Source: Ptiloglossa arizonensis (lineage: Eukaryota; Arthropoda; Insecta; Hymenoptera; Colletidae). From it: a stretch of DNA of 64,000 nt. The notes beneath the pieces are model-generated. The model saw nothing but the letters and a program-made list of their open reading frames with translations, was not told the DNA's origin and searched no databases. The translations under genes and the position numbers were made by a program. How positions within the stretch are numbered: position 1 is the first letter of the stretch; every line of letters starts with the position of its first letter. The stretch covers positions 2,170,001 through 2,234,000 of the forward strand of contig NC_135050.1 in the NCBI RefSeq assembly GCF_051014685.1. The letters run 5' to 3'. Positions 11,355 through 21,936 of the stretch are shown piece after piece.

Positions 11355-12087
11355 CGATTAAATGATTATAATATTTATAATTTCTATTATAAATCATTTG
11401 ATCTATAGTTAAATTAGACACTAATACTCTAAATACATATTTAATACATTTTTTAATCTTTTTAGCCTCCAGAAGAATTTTATTTATACTATTTACTATA
11501 TATAATAATTTACACAGAATCGGAAATAAATCTAATTATTTATTTCTAATAATTATTTTTTTTTCACTTATCTTAAAAATTGGGATGTACTCTTTAAATG
11601 TTCTATTCATTTCTTTAATTTATTCATTAAATTGAATTTATCTATTCTTTATAATAACTTTAATAATATTAATCCCTATAATTATTATAGAACTCATATT
11701 AAAATTTAATAATGAAATTTATTTTATTTGCCTAATTAATGTAATTATTGCCCCTATCATTTGCTTAAACAAAAAAATCAATCATAATAATTATAGGATA
11801 TTCATCTGTTATACAAACATCTATTATAGTTATTTTATTACTAATTGACAAAAATACATTTTTAACATATTTCATTTTATATACAATAATTTCTTTAATT
11901 TTAATTTTCATATTTAAAATAATAAAGGTTAACTCTTCTTCCTTATTTAATATATTAACCTCTTATAAAAGAAAAATTATTTTATACTCAATAATTATTA
12001 TGTACACAAATTTCCCAACTATAGCACTCTGTATACGGAAATAAATCGTCCTAGAAACATTAATAAATTCAAGAACAAAATTTACCG
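11355..12087 (+). pseudogene. ND2: Nuclear copy of mitochondrial ND2, right frame of array (U1)
   Basis: In the invertebrate mitochondrial code (TGA Trp, ATA Met, AGA Ser) this reads as NADH dehydrogenase subunit 2, an inner-membrane subunit of respiratory complex I. Visible in order: the LASS region near 11463; NKSNYLFLMIIFFSLILK; KIGM at 11576-11587; 13 residues; LNW at 11627-11635 with TGA as Trp, the spacing seen in insect ND2; after a frame change, GYSSVIQTS, then the run to TNFPT. Breaks: an extra A in a 7-A run (11771-11777) shifts the frame before GYSS, and a TAA stands near 12042 where Trp is expected. The standard code gives stops throughout. The first 60 bp or so next to the array do not read clearly as ND2. 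Nuclear repeat sequence resumes at about 12090. Confidence 0.85.
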
Positions 12088-14158
12088 TGGAAGGTTTAAT
12101 TTTACATTTATTCGAAAGATGAAACATACAAAAGTTTGTACAAAAGTATTTATTTATTTTATCGCACGGTAGGGAATATGATACAAATGGAAATACTTAT
12201 CTCAAATGTCGGTAAATTGTACCAGTGGCGCCATCTTTTTGTGGAAATTAGAACAATTCCTCGACAAACTTGAGCGTTTCTCCGCCAAGTGTTTTCACCA
12301 CTTAAGTGTAATTTAACCCTTTCTCCAATAGATGGCAACCCATGTAAGTACCACGTTACAGGGATTTGTAATTGCGTGTCAGAATATATTTGCATACATA
12401 CAAACTATAATTCCGATATGTAGAGAAATATTCATTTATTTTATCCCACGGCTTCTTCGATCGTATTTGTTCGATCTAACCAAATATTTCAAGAAATTGA
12501 TGGCTTTTTATACCTAAACACTGTCAAAAATTGTTTAATCTACGGTCCAACGACGGTTGTTAATAATTATGATAAATAAATGTCAAGATATTGCGAAGTC
12601 TGCGAAGACGAACGGTTTCGGTGAATGTTTGTTCATTTCCGCGATTGTTACTAACATTTATGCATGTTCCCAATATTGATCGAACAATGTGCATCTTATT
12701 TATGTATTAAATATGATTGATTCGCCTATAGCAATTAATTTTGACCGTGATTCGAGGTATAAACTTGTTTCTTAATGTTTCAAAGCATGGAAAGTAACAA
12801 TTGTTTATTAGATACATTAATTTAACATTTGTTTCGTTCTTATGATTTTCGGATTACGCGTGGAAGCTGTATTCTTTAAGTAAAAGCGTCGAAATTCAAG
12901 TAATCGCTTTTCTAGATAGAAAAATTATCGTGATGGACGTTTGTGAATGGATAAACATTTCGAGCCTTGACAATGTCGGTTTGATCTCAATAACAACAAT
13001 TCCATCGCGAACAAAGAATATTTCAACGAAATGATATTTTAAGCCATTATTTATAATAGGACATTGTTAATAATTGACTAAAGTATGGTCCTACGACGGT
13101 TGTTAATAAATATGATAAATAAACTTCGAGATTTTGCGAAATCTGCGAGGACGCATGGTTTCGGTGAATGTTTGTTCATTTCCTCGATTGTTACTAACAT
13201 TTATACATGTTCCAAACATTTATCTTACAATATGCATCTTATTTATGGATTAAATATAATTCATTCGCCTACAGCAATTAATTTTGACCGAGATTCGAGG
13301 TATAAACGTGTTTCTTAATGTTTCAAAGCATGGAAAGTAACAATTGTTTATTAGATACATTAATTTAACATTTGTTTAATTCTTATAATTTACACAATAC
13401 GCGTAGAAGTTGTATTTTTTACTTAAAAGCGTCACAATTCAATTAATCGCTGCTCTAGATAGAAAAATCATCGTGATGAACACCTGTGAGTCGTTAATCG
13501 ATATGTGTAACTTATGACCGTTTAATCTACGGTAATACGACGATTGTTAATAATTATGATAAATAAACATCAAGAAATCGTGCACGTTTCGAACATTTAT
13601 GTCACAGTATGTATTTTATTTATGTATTGTAAATGATTGGTTTGCCTATAAAAATTAAATTTTATCGAAAAATTAAAGTAAAAGTTTGGCATTCATATAT
13701 TTCTCGATTTTTTTCTAAAATTAACATTCGTAAACTAATTAATGATTTTCACTGTAAAAGTAGCGAATATTAATGTTACAAAATGCATATTATTTATCCA
13801 TTTTAAATGATTGATTTGTCTATAGAAATTAATTTTGATCGCAAATCGAGAAACATATCAATGCTAATATTTTGCTTTCATTTTCGATCAAAATCAATTT
13901 CTATAAGCAACTTAATCATTTGTAATGCAGAAATAGGATACACATTCTTCGATTAATATTGGGAACATGCGTAAATGTTATTAACAATCGCGGAAATGTA
14001 CAACAATTCACCGAAACCGTTCGCCTTTGCAGATTTCGTAATTTCTTGATGTTCATTTATCATATTTATTAACAATCGTCGTGGGACCGTAGATTAAACA
14101 ATTGTTAACAATGTTCTAGTATAAATAATGACTTGAAAGCCATGACTTTCTGGAAATA
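12088..14158 (+). repeat. Spacer modules between ND2 and mariner (U1)
   Basis: Direct copies of the spacer module start near 12166 (GGTAGGG motif), 12560 and 13100, with a short decayed copy near 13550. A 77-codon frame (13085-13318) is a diverged copy of the one at 397-615. From about 13880 the orientation reverses: TTCACCGAAACCGTTCGCC at about 14016 is the complement of the module core. No gene is supported here. Confidence 0.8.
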
Positions 14159-15434
14159 TTAGGGGGACCGGAAAGTAATGTCGTTTCCTTACATTAAATT
14201 CAAACACATAAATTTTTAACGAGTTTTTATTTTTAATCAATGATATAATCACCCTCATTATCAACAACCTTTTGCCATCTAGTGTGCAAATTTTCAATGC
14301 CGGATCGATAAAAATCAATTGGTTTTTGAGCAAAATATACAGAGATGGCATTTTGAATATCATCCAAATTTGCAAATCTTTTGCCACTTAGAAAGTGTTG
14401 AAGCGATCGGAATAAATGGAAATCCGATGGTGCAACATCGGGCGAGTATGGTGGGTGAGGCAGTACCTCCCACCCCAATTCATTAATTTTTGCCAAGGTT
14501 CGTCTTGCGCACTGCGGTCTTGCATTATCGTGTTGCAGAATAACGCCTTTTCTGTTGACAATCGCTGGCCACTTTTCAATTAAAGATTTATTTACACGAT
14601 CTAATTGTTCACAGTAAAGGTCTGCATTCACAGTCTGTCCAGGTTTCAGCACTTCAAAATGAACAACGCCGCGAATACTCCACCAAACACACAAAAGGGC
14701 CTTTTTGGGGTGTAAACCTGGCTTAGCAGTACTTTGTGGCGATTCATTTGGAGACAGCCACTGCCTTTCGCGTTTTGGATTATCATAAAGAACCCACTTT
14801 TCATCTCCGGTGATCAAGCGATCAAAAAACGCTTCTGTATTGTGCCGTTGAAGCAATAAGTTGCATGTGGTGGATCGGTTAGCCTTGTTCTCTTCGGACA
14901 GATTATGCGGGACCCAAACACCTGCTCTGCTTACTTTCCCAATCTGCTGCAAATGTTCTTGGATGGTCGATCAAGGTTGGTTAAGACTGTTTGACAATTC
15001 CTCGATTGTCTGACACGGATTTGCTTCCACTTCCGCACTTAACACGTCATTGTCTAACGTTGTTGGTCTTCCTGATCGATACGAGTCGGAAAGATCAAAA
15101 TTACCGGATTTGAACTTGGAAAACCACCTTTGGCATTTACGAACGTCTAATGCATTTGGATAAACATCGCAAATGTTTTTGGTAGCAACTGTTGCGTTAC
15201 TACCCTTGCGAAACTCAAAAAGCATGCAATGCCCGATATGTACCTCTTCTGGTATTTGGCTGGCCATTTCACCCAAAATTGTAAAGAAAAATTTTAAATT
15301 TAATTATTTACAACTAAACAAGTCACTATAACCTCAGAATGTCTTTGCTACGACTTTAATGTACACAATGAGCTGACAAATGACAATCAAATAGTGACAT
15401 GCGCAGAAGCGACATTACTTTCCGGTCCACCTAA
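14159..15434 (-). mobile_element. mariner element, Hsmar1/cecropia-like (U1)
   Basis: A Tc1/mariner DNA transposon of 1276 bp, the usual size for full-length mariner. The ends read TTAGG(G/T)GGACCGGAAAGTAA... inward from both sides; in U1 the first 25 bp match with one mismatch. A TA lies directly outside each end (14157-14158 and 15435-15436). The paralogous forward block at 16691-16703 has the unfilled site AACAAATATTTCC with a single TA (16697-16698), which fixes the borders. Transposase lies on the minus strand. The TIR start TTAGGTGG resembles Hsmar1, as does the protein. Confidence 0.96.
14233..15276 (-). pseudogene. mariner transposase, in-frame stop (U1)
   Basis: A DDD transposase that would cut and paste the element at TA sites. 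It is 347 codons including one internal stop, close to the usual 340-350. The N-terminal paired-type helix-turn-helix region is codons 1 to about 110, with FxxxKGxNA, WFxKFKSG and SGRPTTLD visible. WVPHNL at about 121-126 is the WVPHEL signature. Catalytic residues: D158 (ITGDEKW), D250 (HDNARP) and D285 (YSPDVAPSD), spaced D34D. The stop is TGA at codon 102 (14971-14973), within the DNA-binding domain, in the same frame as both halves. HDNARP is followed by Q at residue 255, where H is usual. All three copies share the stop, so it predates amplification of the macro-unit. Confidence 0.95.
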
Positions 15435-17070
15435 TATTTGTTAGGTCGAACAAAGACAATCGAAGTAACCGTGCGATAAAATAAATGAATATTTCTCTAC
15501 ATATCGAAAAAATAGTTTGTATATCTGCACATATATTCCGAACGCTCGGTGACACACATATGTCACACGGCAATGAAGTGAGTTGCCATCTACTGGAGAA
15601 TAGGTAAACCACACTAAGGTGTGAAAACACCTGGCGGAGAAACGCTCAAGTTTGTCGAAGAATTGTTCCAATTTCCACAAATAGATAGCGCCACGAGCAT
15701 AAATTTACCGACATTAAAGATAAGTAATTCCATTTGTATGATATTCCCTACCGTGCGATAAAATAAATCAATATTTCTCTACATATCGGAATTATTGTTT
15801 GTATGCATGCAAATATATTCGGAACGCGCAATTCCAAACATTTGTAACGTGGTAATTATATAGGTTGTCGTCTCTTGGAGAATATATTTGTTGATTTTCG
15901 CGATTGTTACTAACATTTATGCATGTTCCCAATATTAATCGAACAATGTGCATCTTATTTATGCATTATAAATGATGAAGTAACTTATAGAAATCGATTT
16001 AGATCGAGATTCAAAGTAAAACGTGTTTCCTAAAGTTTTAAAGCATGGAAAGTAACAATTGTTTATTAGATACATTCATTTAACATTTGTTTAATACTTA
16101 TAATTTGCACAATACGCGTAGAAGTTGTATTTTTTACTCAAACGTGCTGAATTTCGTTTAATCGCTTTTCTATATAGAAAAATCATCGTGATAAACACTT
16201 GTGAGTCGATAATCGATATGTGTAGCCATGATTACGAGGTATCAAAGATTTTTTTAAACGTATAAAGGAAGGCTAGAATGCAGAGAAATTTCATTACGCT
16301 GATTTTGTTTAACTTTACATTTATTCGCAAGATGATACACACGAAACTTTGTACAGAAATATTTATTTATTTTATTGGACGGTAGGGTATACCATACAAA
16401 TGGAATTACTTATCTGTAATGTCGGTAAATAATGCTCGTGGCGCTATCTATTCGTGGAAATAAGAACAATTCCTCAACAAACTTGAGCGTTTCTCCGCCA
16501 GGTGTTTTCACACCTCAAGTATAGTTTACCTATTCTCCAGTAGATGGCAACTCACTTCATCGCCGTGTGACATATGTGTGTCACTGAGCGTTCGGAATAT
16601 ATATGCAGATATACAAACTATTTTTTCGATATGTAGAGAAATATTCATTTATTTTATCGCACGGTTACTTCGATTGTCTTTGTTCGATCTAACAAATATT
16701 TCCAGAAAGTGATGACTTTCAAGCCATTATTTATACTAGAACATTGTTAATAATTGTTTAATCTACGGTTCCACGACGATTGTTAATAAATATGATAAAT
16801 GAACATCAAGAAATTACGAAATCTGCAAAGGCGAACGGTTTCGGTGAATGTTTGTTCATTTCCGCGATTGTTACTAATATTTACGCATGTTTCCGGTATT
16901 AATCGAACAATGTGCATCGTATTTATGCATTAAAAATGATTGATTCGCCTATAGCTATTGATTTTGATCGAACTTCAAAGTAAAGAGATGTTTCTTACAC
17001 TTTTAAAACATGGAAAGTAATAATTGTCTATGAGATATATCAATTTAACATTTAATTAATACTTGAAAAA
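15435..17070 (+). repeat. Spacer modules after mariner (U1)
   Basis: The rest of the inverted block runs to about 15885. A forward partial module follows (15893-16240, TTTTCGCGATTGTTACTAAC...), then a forward GGTAGGG motif (16380) and a further full module to about 17070 (ends GAAAAATCGAAATTTT). The same module end at about 1240 is where the inverted ND2 fragment begins. No coding sequence is supported. Confidence 0.8.
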
Positions 17071-17817
17071 TCGAAATTTTATGTATAATATTTTCCTGAT
17101 ACCAAAGGTTGAAATTCAGGCATAAATTTTAGAAAATGTTTGATTTTGGGACTCTTGGTGTCAGTATACGGTATTCGAGGAAGTGCCACGATTTCCCGGA
17201 TTCTTAGAATTGACGTCAAATTCCAAGAATTTCTGCAAATCGGAATTTTGTTGGACTTTCGAACGAATTTCTGAATCATGGATCCCGATTTCCTTTGTAT
17301 CAGGAGAACATGATAGTCGAGGACATATAGTTTTAAGTAGTTTTAGCAGTTTGATAGGATCGGGTTAAAGAAATGGAAACAAATAATAGACAAAAATAAA
17401 GTTTCTGTTGTCAGTGAAATTGATTTTATTTCAATACATCAATTCATCGGAAATACAATCGCTTTTCTTCGATCCATTAACATATTCGCACTTTCATACT
17501 CATTACAAAAATGTTGTTCTTTAAAGTACTCTACTTGTGGAAAGTAGTGTACCGTAAAGTACTCTACTGTATCGTAAAAATTACTATTCTAAACTCGCAG
17601 CCGATTAGCTCGGTACTACCCACGACGAATAATTATTGTTCGTCGCGAGTAATACCGATTACCAGGTCTCACCACGTGGAGGTTGCTGCGAGCGGAGACC
17701 CGGAGAGAGATAGATGGAATCAAAGTTCCATCGATCTCCCTCGACACGCGATACAAACGAAGATACTAAACCAAAGAGATGGAAGGAATCAATGTTCCTT
17801 TGATCTCCTCGTTTAGT

Positions 17818-18262
17818 TCTGTCAAGCAATTACATTATGGAAAAATTAGGCAAAATTGGAAAAGACGCGTCACGAACCGTGCAGTTGGTCCTACTAGGTC
17901 GGTCCCGTTTCCCCTCAGTGGGCCCGATTAAAGAGGAAATGCACGACGCCGTCCACTCATATAGAGTGCCCCGTTTCTCCCAACTTCGCGTCAGGAACCA
18001 CGCAAAGCGTGGACCTAACTTACGAAGGATGACGAAGAGAGGGTCGTATGGCACAGGGCTTCCACAGGGACCGATGCGAACACCTGCCCCTGTGTTCGCA
18101 GCATGTTCTCTCTGGAAGCGGACACACCAGAAGAGACGGCGATCGACCGTTCGGACCAACTACACGGCCGGTCACTTGCTTATGCAACAAGCAGTGGTGA
18201 CCGGGCTGAGAAACGAGGAAGCGAGCAAAAATAAGCTAAAGATTGGATAATTGCTTGACAGA
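17818..18262. repeat. 445-bp stretch with perfect 15-bp inverted ends (U1)
   Basis: TCTGTCAAGCAATTA at 17818-17832 is the exact complement of 18248-18262. Inside are short hairpins: CCACGC-AAA-GCGTGG (17998-18012), GCGAACAC...GTGTTCGC (18076-18083 with 18092-18099) and GGTCAC...GTGACC (18170-18175 with 18197-18202). No target-site duplication is visible next to the ends. A 137-codon basic frame (17837-18250) and an opposite 109-codon frame fill it; neither is recognised. It could be a small non-autonomous transposon or a structured RNA locus. Confidence 0.6.
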
Positions 18263-18348
18263 TAACAGATATTTGTACACGGTGGCCTTAAAATTAACTT
18301 ATTCCAAGCTTAACTAAAGATCCCACGGCGGTTGCGACGATAGTGTCC

Positions 18349-18377
18349 TCTTCGTTCTTCGTTCTTCGTTCTTCGTT
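18349..18377 (+). repeat. Heptanucleotide run TTCGTTC (U1)
   Basis: Four tandem copies of TTCGTTC followed by TCCGG. The wording is close to the pyrimidine satellite (TTCTTCGTTTCTCCG), but the period is 7. Confidence 0.85.
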
Positions 18378-18589
18378 CTCCGGTGTGCCTACCTAAGAGA
18401 AACCTAAAGTCAAGGCATGATGGGAAAATGATAGAAAATAGAAATGAAGTTGGTTAGTGATTAAATACAGTCATGCAGTAACAAAGGAAATAAAGGCAAG
18501 AATGACAAAAAAATAAACATGTCAAAACAAGTAGAAATTAAAATCAGAGTACAAATGAAATGAATTACACAAAGAAACAATTTAAAAAA

Positions 18590-18790
18590 AAAAGAAAGGA
18601 TTGAGAGAGTGGTCGCCAGTACTGACCACCGCCTGCCGGCGACCAGTACCGGTTACCAGGGTGGGGGGTCCCCCTTCAATAAACCTAAAACGAAGAGATC
18701 CGTCCACCTCGGAGCCTCCAGGAACAATGAAATTTTTAACAACCGGGGGCTCCTTATATACCCTCCCCAAGGTGACTTACCGTTTCTTCC
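18590..18790. other. GC-rich stretch with TATA-like sequence (U1)
   Basis: After an A-rich run come CGCCTGCCGGCGACC, a G run (GGGTGGGGGG) next to CCCCC, and CTCCTTATATACCCTCCCC at about 18749-18767. The TATATA stands out in this context and could be a core promoter remnant, but no transcript start or downstream gene is visible. Confidence 0.4.
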
Positions 18791-18800
18791 ATTGTCTTTG

Positions 18801-19248
18801 TTCGATCTAATCGAAATTTTCGAAGGCGAACGGTTTCGGTGAATGTTTGTTCATTTCAGCGATTCTTACTAACATTTATGCATGTTCCCAATATTGATCG
18901 AACAATGTGCATCTTATTTATGTATTGCAATTAATTAAAAATCTTATAGAAATTGATTTTGATCGATACTCGATGTTAAAACGTCTTTCGTAAAGTTTTT
19001 AAGCATGGAATGTAACAATTGTTCATTAAATACATTAATTTAACATTTGTTTAATTCTTATAATTTACACAATACGCGTAGAAGTTGTGTTTTTTACATA
19101 AGTATTTATTTATTTAATCGCACGGTAGGGAATATCATACAAATGGAAATACTTATCTCTAATGTCGGTAAATTGTACTTGTCGCGCCATCTATTTCGCG
19201 CCAAGATGATACACACGAAACTTTGTACAGAAATATTTATTTATTTTA
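18801..19248 (+). repeat. Spacer end modules (U1)
   Basis: A forward copy of the module core (TTCGGTGAATGTTTGTTCATT at about 18834) leads into the module tail (ACACAATACGCGTAGAAG) and a truncated GGTAGGG motif at about 19125. It ends at the start of U2. Nothing coding is seen. Confidence 0.8.
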
Positions 19249-20494
19249 TTGCACGGTAGGGTATACCATACAAATGGAATTACTTATCTGTAATGTCGGT
19301 AAATAATGCTCGTGGCGCTATCTATTCGTGGAAATGAGAACAATTCCTCGACAAACTTGAGCGTTTCTCCGCCAGGTGTTTTCACCCCTTAAGTGTAGTT
19401 TAACCCTTTCTTCAATAGATGGCAACCCATGTAATTACCACGTTACAGGGATTTGTAATTGCGGGTTCAGAATATATTTGCATACATACAAACTATAATT
19501 CCGATATGTAGAGAAATATTCATTTATTTTATCCCACGGCTTCTTCGATCGTATTTGTTCGATCTAACCAAATATTTCAAGAAATTGATGGCTTTTTATA
19601 CCGAAACATTGTCAAAAATTGTTTAATCTACGGTCCAACGACGGTTGTTAATAATTATGATAAATAAATGTCAAGATATTGCGAAGTCTGCGAAGGCGAA
19701 CGGTTTCAGTGAATGTTTGTTCATTTCAGCGACTGTTATTAACATTTACGCATGTTCCCTATATCGATCGAACAATGTGCATCTTATTTATGTATTGCAA
19801 TTAATTAAGAAACTTATCGAAATTGATTTTGATCGAGACTCCACGTTAAAACGTGTTTCGTAAAGTTTTAAAGCACGGCAAGTGACAATTGTTCATTAGA
19901 TACATTAATTTAACATTTGTTTAATTCTTATAATTTACACAATACGCGTAGAAGTGGTATTTTTTACACAAAAGTGCCAAAATTCAATTAATCGCTTTTT
20001 TAGATAGAAAAATCACCGCGATAAATACTTGTGAATCGATAATCGATACGTGTAGCCTTGAGAATGTCAGTTGGATCTCAAGGAAAAATTCCTTCGCGAA
20101 CAAGGAATATTTCAACGAAATGATATTTTAAGCCATTATTTATACTAGGACATTGTTAATAATTGTCTAATGTATGATCCTACGACGGTTGTTAATAATT
20201 ATGATAAACAAACATCAAGATATTGCGAAATCTTCGAGGGCGAATGGTTTCGGTGAATGTTTGTTCATTTCAGCGATTGTTATTAACATTTACGCATGTT
20301 CCCTATATTGATCGAACAATGTGCATCTTATTTATGCATTAAAAATGATTGATTCGCCTCTAGCAATTGATTTTGATCGAACTTCAAAGTAAAGAGATGT
20401 TTCTTAAAGTTTTAAAACATGGAAAGTAATAATTGTCTATGAGATATATCAATTTAACATTTGATTAATACATGAAGAATCGAAATTTTTGGTA
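19249..20494 (+). repeat. Spacer modules, two direct copies (U2)
   Basis: Equivalent of 1-1246 with a few base changes (for example GCGACTGTT at about 19728 against GCGATTGTT, and GAATGG at about 20243 against GAATGA). Both direct 540-bp modules are kept. Confidence 0.85.
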
Positions 20495-20711
20495 AAGTAA
20501 GTGAATAAAATATAATTATTAGAAATAAATAATTAGATTTATTTCCGATACTGTGTGAATTATTATATACAGTAAATAGTATAAATAAAATTTTTCTGGA
20601 GGCTAAAGAGATTAAAAAATACATTAAATATGTATTTAGAGTATTAGTGTATAATTTAACTAAAGTTCAAATGATTTATAATAGAAATTATAACTATTAT
20701 AATCATTTAAT
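20495..20711 (-). pseudogene. ND2: Inverted ND2 fragment, left frame of array (U2)
   Basis: Same extent as the U1 copy; pairs with 38824-39040. Confidence 0.85.
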
Positions 20712-21132
20712 CGAAACGAAGAAACGGAGAAACGAGCAAAGAAACGGAGAAACGAACAACGAAACGGAGAAACGGAGAAACAAATGGAGAAAGCAACAAA
20801 TAAACGGAGAATCGACGAAAGAATCGGAGAATCGGAGAAATAAATGGAGAAATGAAGAAATAAACGGTGAAACGAACAAAGAAACGGAGAAACAAAGAAA
20901 GAAACGGAGAAACGAACAAAGAAACGGAGAAACGAACAAAGAAACGGAGAAACAAAGAAAGAAACGGAGAAACGAACAAAGAAACGGAGAAACAAAGAAA
21001 GAAACGGAGAAACGAACAAAGAAACGGAGAAACGAACAAAGAAACGGAGAAACGAACAAAGAAACGGAGAAACGAACAAAGAAACGGAGAAACGAAGAAA
21101 GAAACGGAGAATCGGAGAAATAAATGGAGAAA
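20712..21132 (+). repeat. U2 module 1: purine-rich 20-mers
   Basis: As in U1 module 1, but about 100 bp (five 20-mers) longer, by repetition of CAAAGAAAGAAACGGAGAAACGAACAAAG-type units at 20890-21060. This accounts for the 101-bp shift of the first strand switch relative to U1. Confidence 0.93.
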
Positions 21133-21936
21133 CGAACAAAAAACGGTGAAACGGCGAAACGGTGAAACGGAAAAACCGAGAAACGGAGAAACGGAGAAAC
21201 CGAGAAACGGGGAAACGGAGAAACCGAGAAACGGAGAAACGGAGAAACCGTGAAACGGAGAAACCGAGAAACGGAGAAACGGAGAAACGGAGAAACCGAG
21301 AAACGGAGAAACGGAGAAACCGAGAAATGGAGAAACGGCGAAACCGAGAAACGGAGAAACGGAGAAACGGAGAAACGGAGAAACGAAGAAACTGAGAAAC
21401 CGACAAACGGAGAAACGGAGAAACCGTGAAACGGAGAAACCGAGAAGTGGAGAAACGGAGAAACCGAGAAACGGAGAAACCGAGAAACGGAGAAAAGGAG
21501 AAACCGAGAAACGGAGAAACGGAGAAACCGAGAAACGGAGAAACGGAGAAACGGAGAAACGGAGAAACGGAGAAACGGAGAAACCGAGAATCGCAGAAAC
21601 CGAGAAACGGAGAAACGGAGAAACCGAGAAACGGAGAAACCGAGAAACGGAGAAACGGAGAAACGGAGAAACGGAGAAACGGAGAAACGAAGAAACTGAG
21701 AAACCGACAAACGGAGAAACGGAGAAACCGTGAAACGGAGAAACCGAGAAGTGGAGAAACGGAGAAACCGAGAAACGGAGAAACCGAGAAACGGAGAAAC
21801 GGAGAAACCGAGAAACGGAGAAACGGAGAAACCGAGAAACGGAGAAACCGAGAAACGGAGAAACGGAGAAACTGAGAAACGGAGAAACCGAGAAACGGAG
21901 AAACGGAGAAGCCGAGAAACGGATAAACGGAGAAAC
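21133..21936 (+). repeat. U2 module 1: purine-rich 8-mers
   Basis: Follows the U1 module 1 8-mer block variant for variant, including the duplicated GAAACTGAGAAACCGACAAA phrase (about 21386 and 21690) and the AATCGCAG unit. The palindromic switch is centred at 21936/21937. Confidence 0.93.

Larger units (their letters stand above)
13880..15885 (-). repeat. Inverted spacer block carrying the mariner (U1)
   Basis: Apart from the mariner, this block is the reverse complement of the forward block at about 16330-16960: the order module core, CTTGAAAGCC, CTGGAAATATT, TTCGAACAAAGACAATCG, GGTAGGG motif runs backwards. It makes a large internal inverted repeat in each spacer. The forward copy keeps the empty mariner site. 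Confidence 0.82.
17071..18800. other. Unique higher-GC spacer segment (U1)
   Basis: About 1.7 kb with no similarity to the surrounding modules and visibly richer in GC. It contains short duplicated phrases (GATGGAATC...GATCTCCCTCG at about 17713 and GATGGAAGG...GATCTCCTCG at about 17779), a structured stretch (17818-18262), a (TTCGTTC)n run, an A-rich run at about 18582 and a GC-rich stretch. Overlapping frames of 62-137 codons exist on both strands, with no recognisable domain. It could be a decayed mobile element or captured genomic DNA. Confidence 0.6.
1..19248 (+). repeat. Macro-unit U1 of higher-order tandem repeat
   Basis: The sequence starting TTGCACGGTAGGGTATACCA at 1 recurs at 19249, 46716 and 58906, which defines the period. 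U1 holds spacer start (1-1246), inverted ND2 piece (1247-1463), satellite array (1464-11354), ND2 pseudogene (11355-12087), then the rest of the spacer with a mariner (14159-15434). The phase chosen for the unit start is arbitrary, because the window begins there by chance. Seen directly by matching the flanks between units. Confidence 0.95.

Noticed and set aside
1247..11571. Array plus inverted ND2 arms as a giant DNA transposon with long terminal inverted repeats
   Set aside because: The arms are mitochondrial gene sequence, no target-site duplication was found outside them, and no transposase lies between them.
11355..12087. Mitochondrial contig contamination
   Set aside because: ND2 is joined on both sides to nuclear-type repeats and mariner, is frameshifted, and recurs three times in the same setting.
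17837..18250. 137-codon basic frame in the unique segment and the opposite 109-codon frame
   Set aside because: No family recognised, both strands open, and the frame spans hairpins and nearly the whole inverted-end element, so coding is not supported.
1..19248. Ribosomal DNA unit with intergenic spacer subrepeats
   Set aside because: The size and variable subrepeat array are reminiscent, but I recognise no rRNA-like sequence in the spacer.
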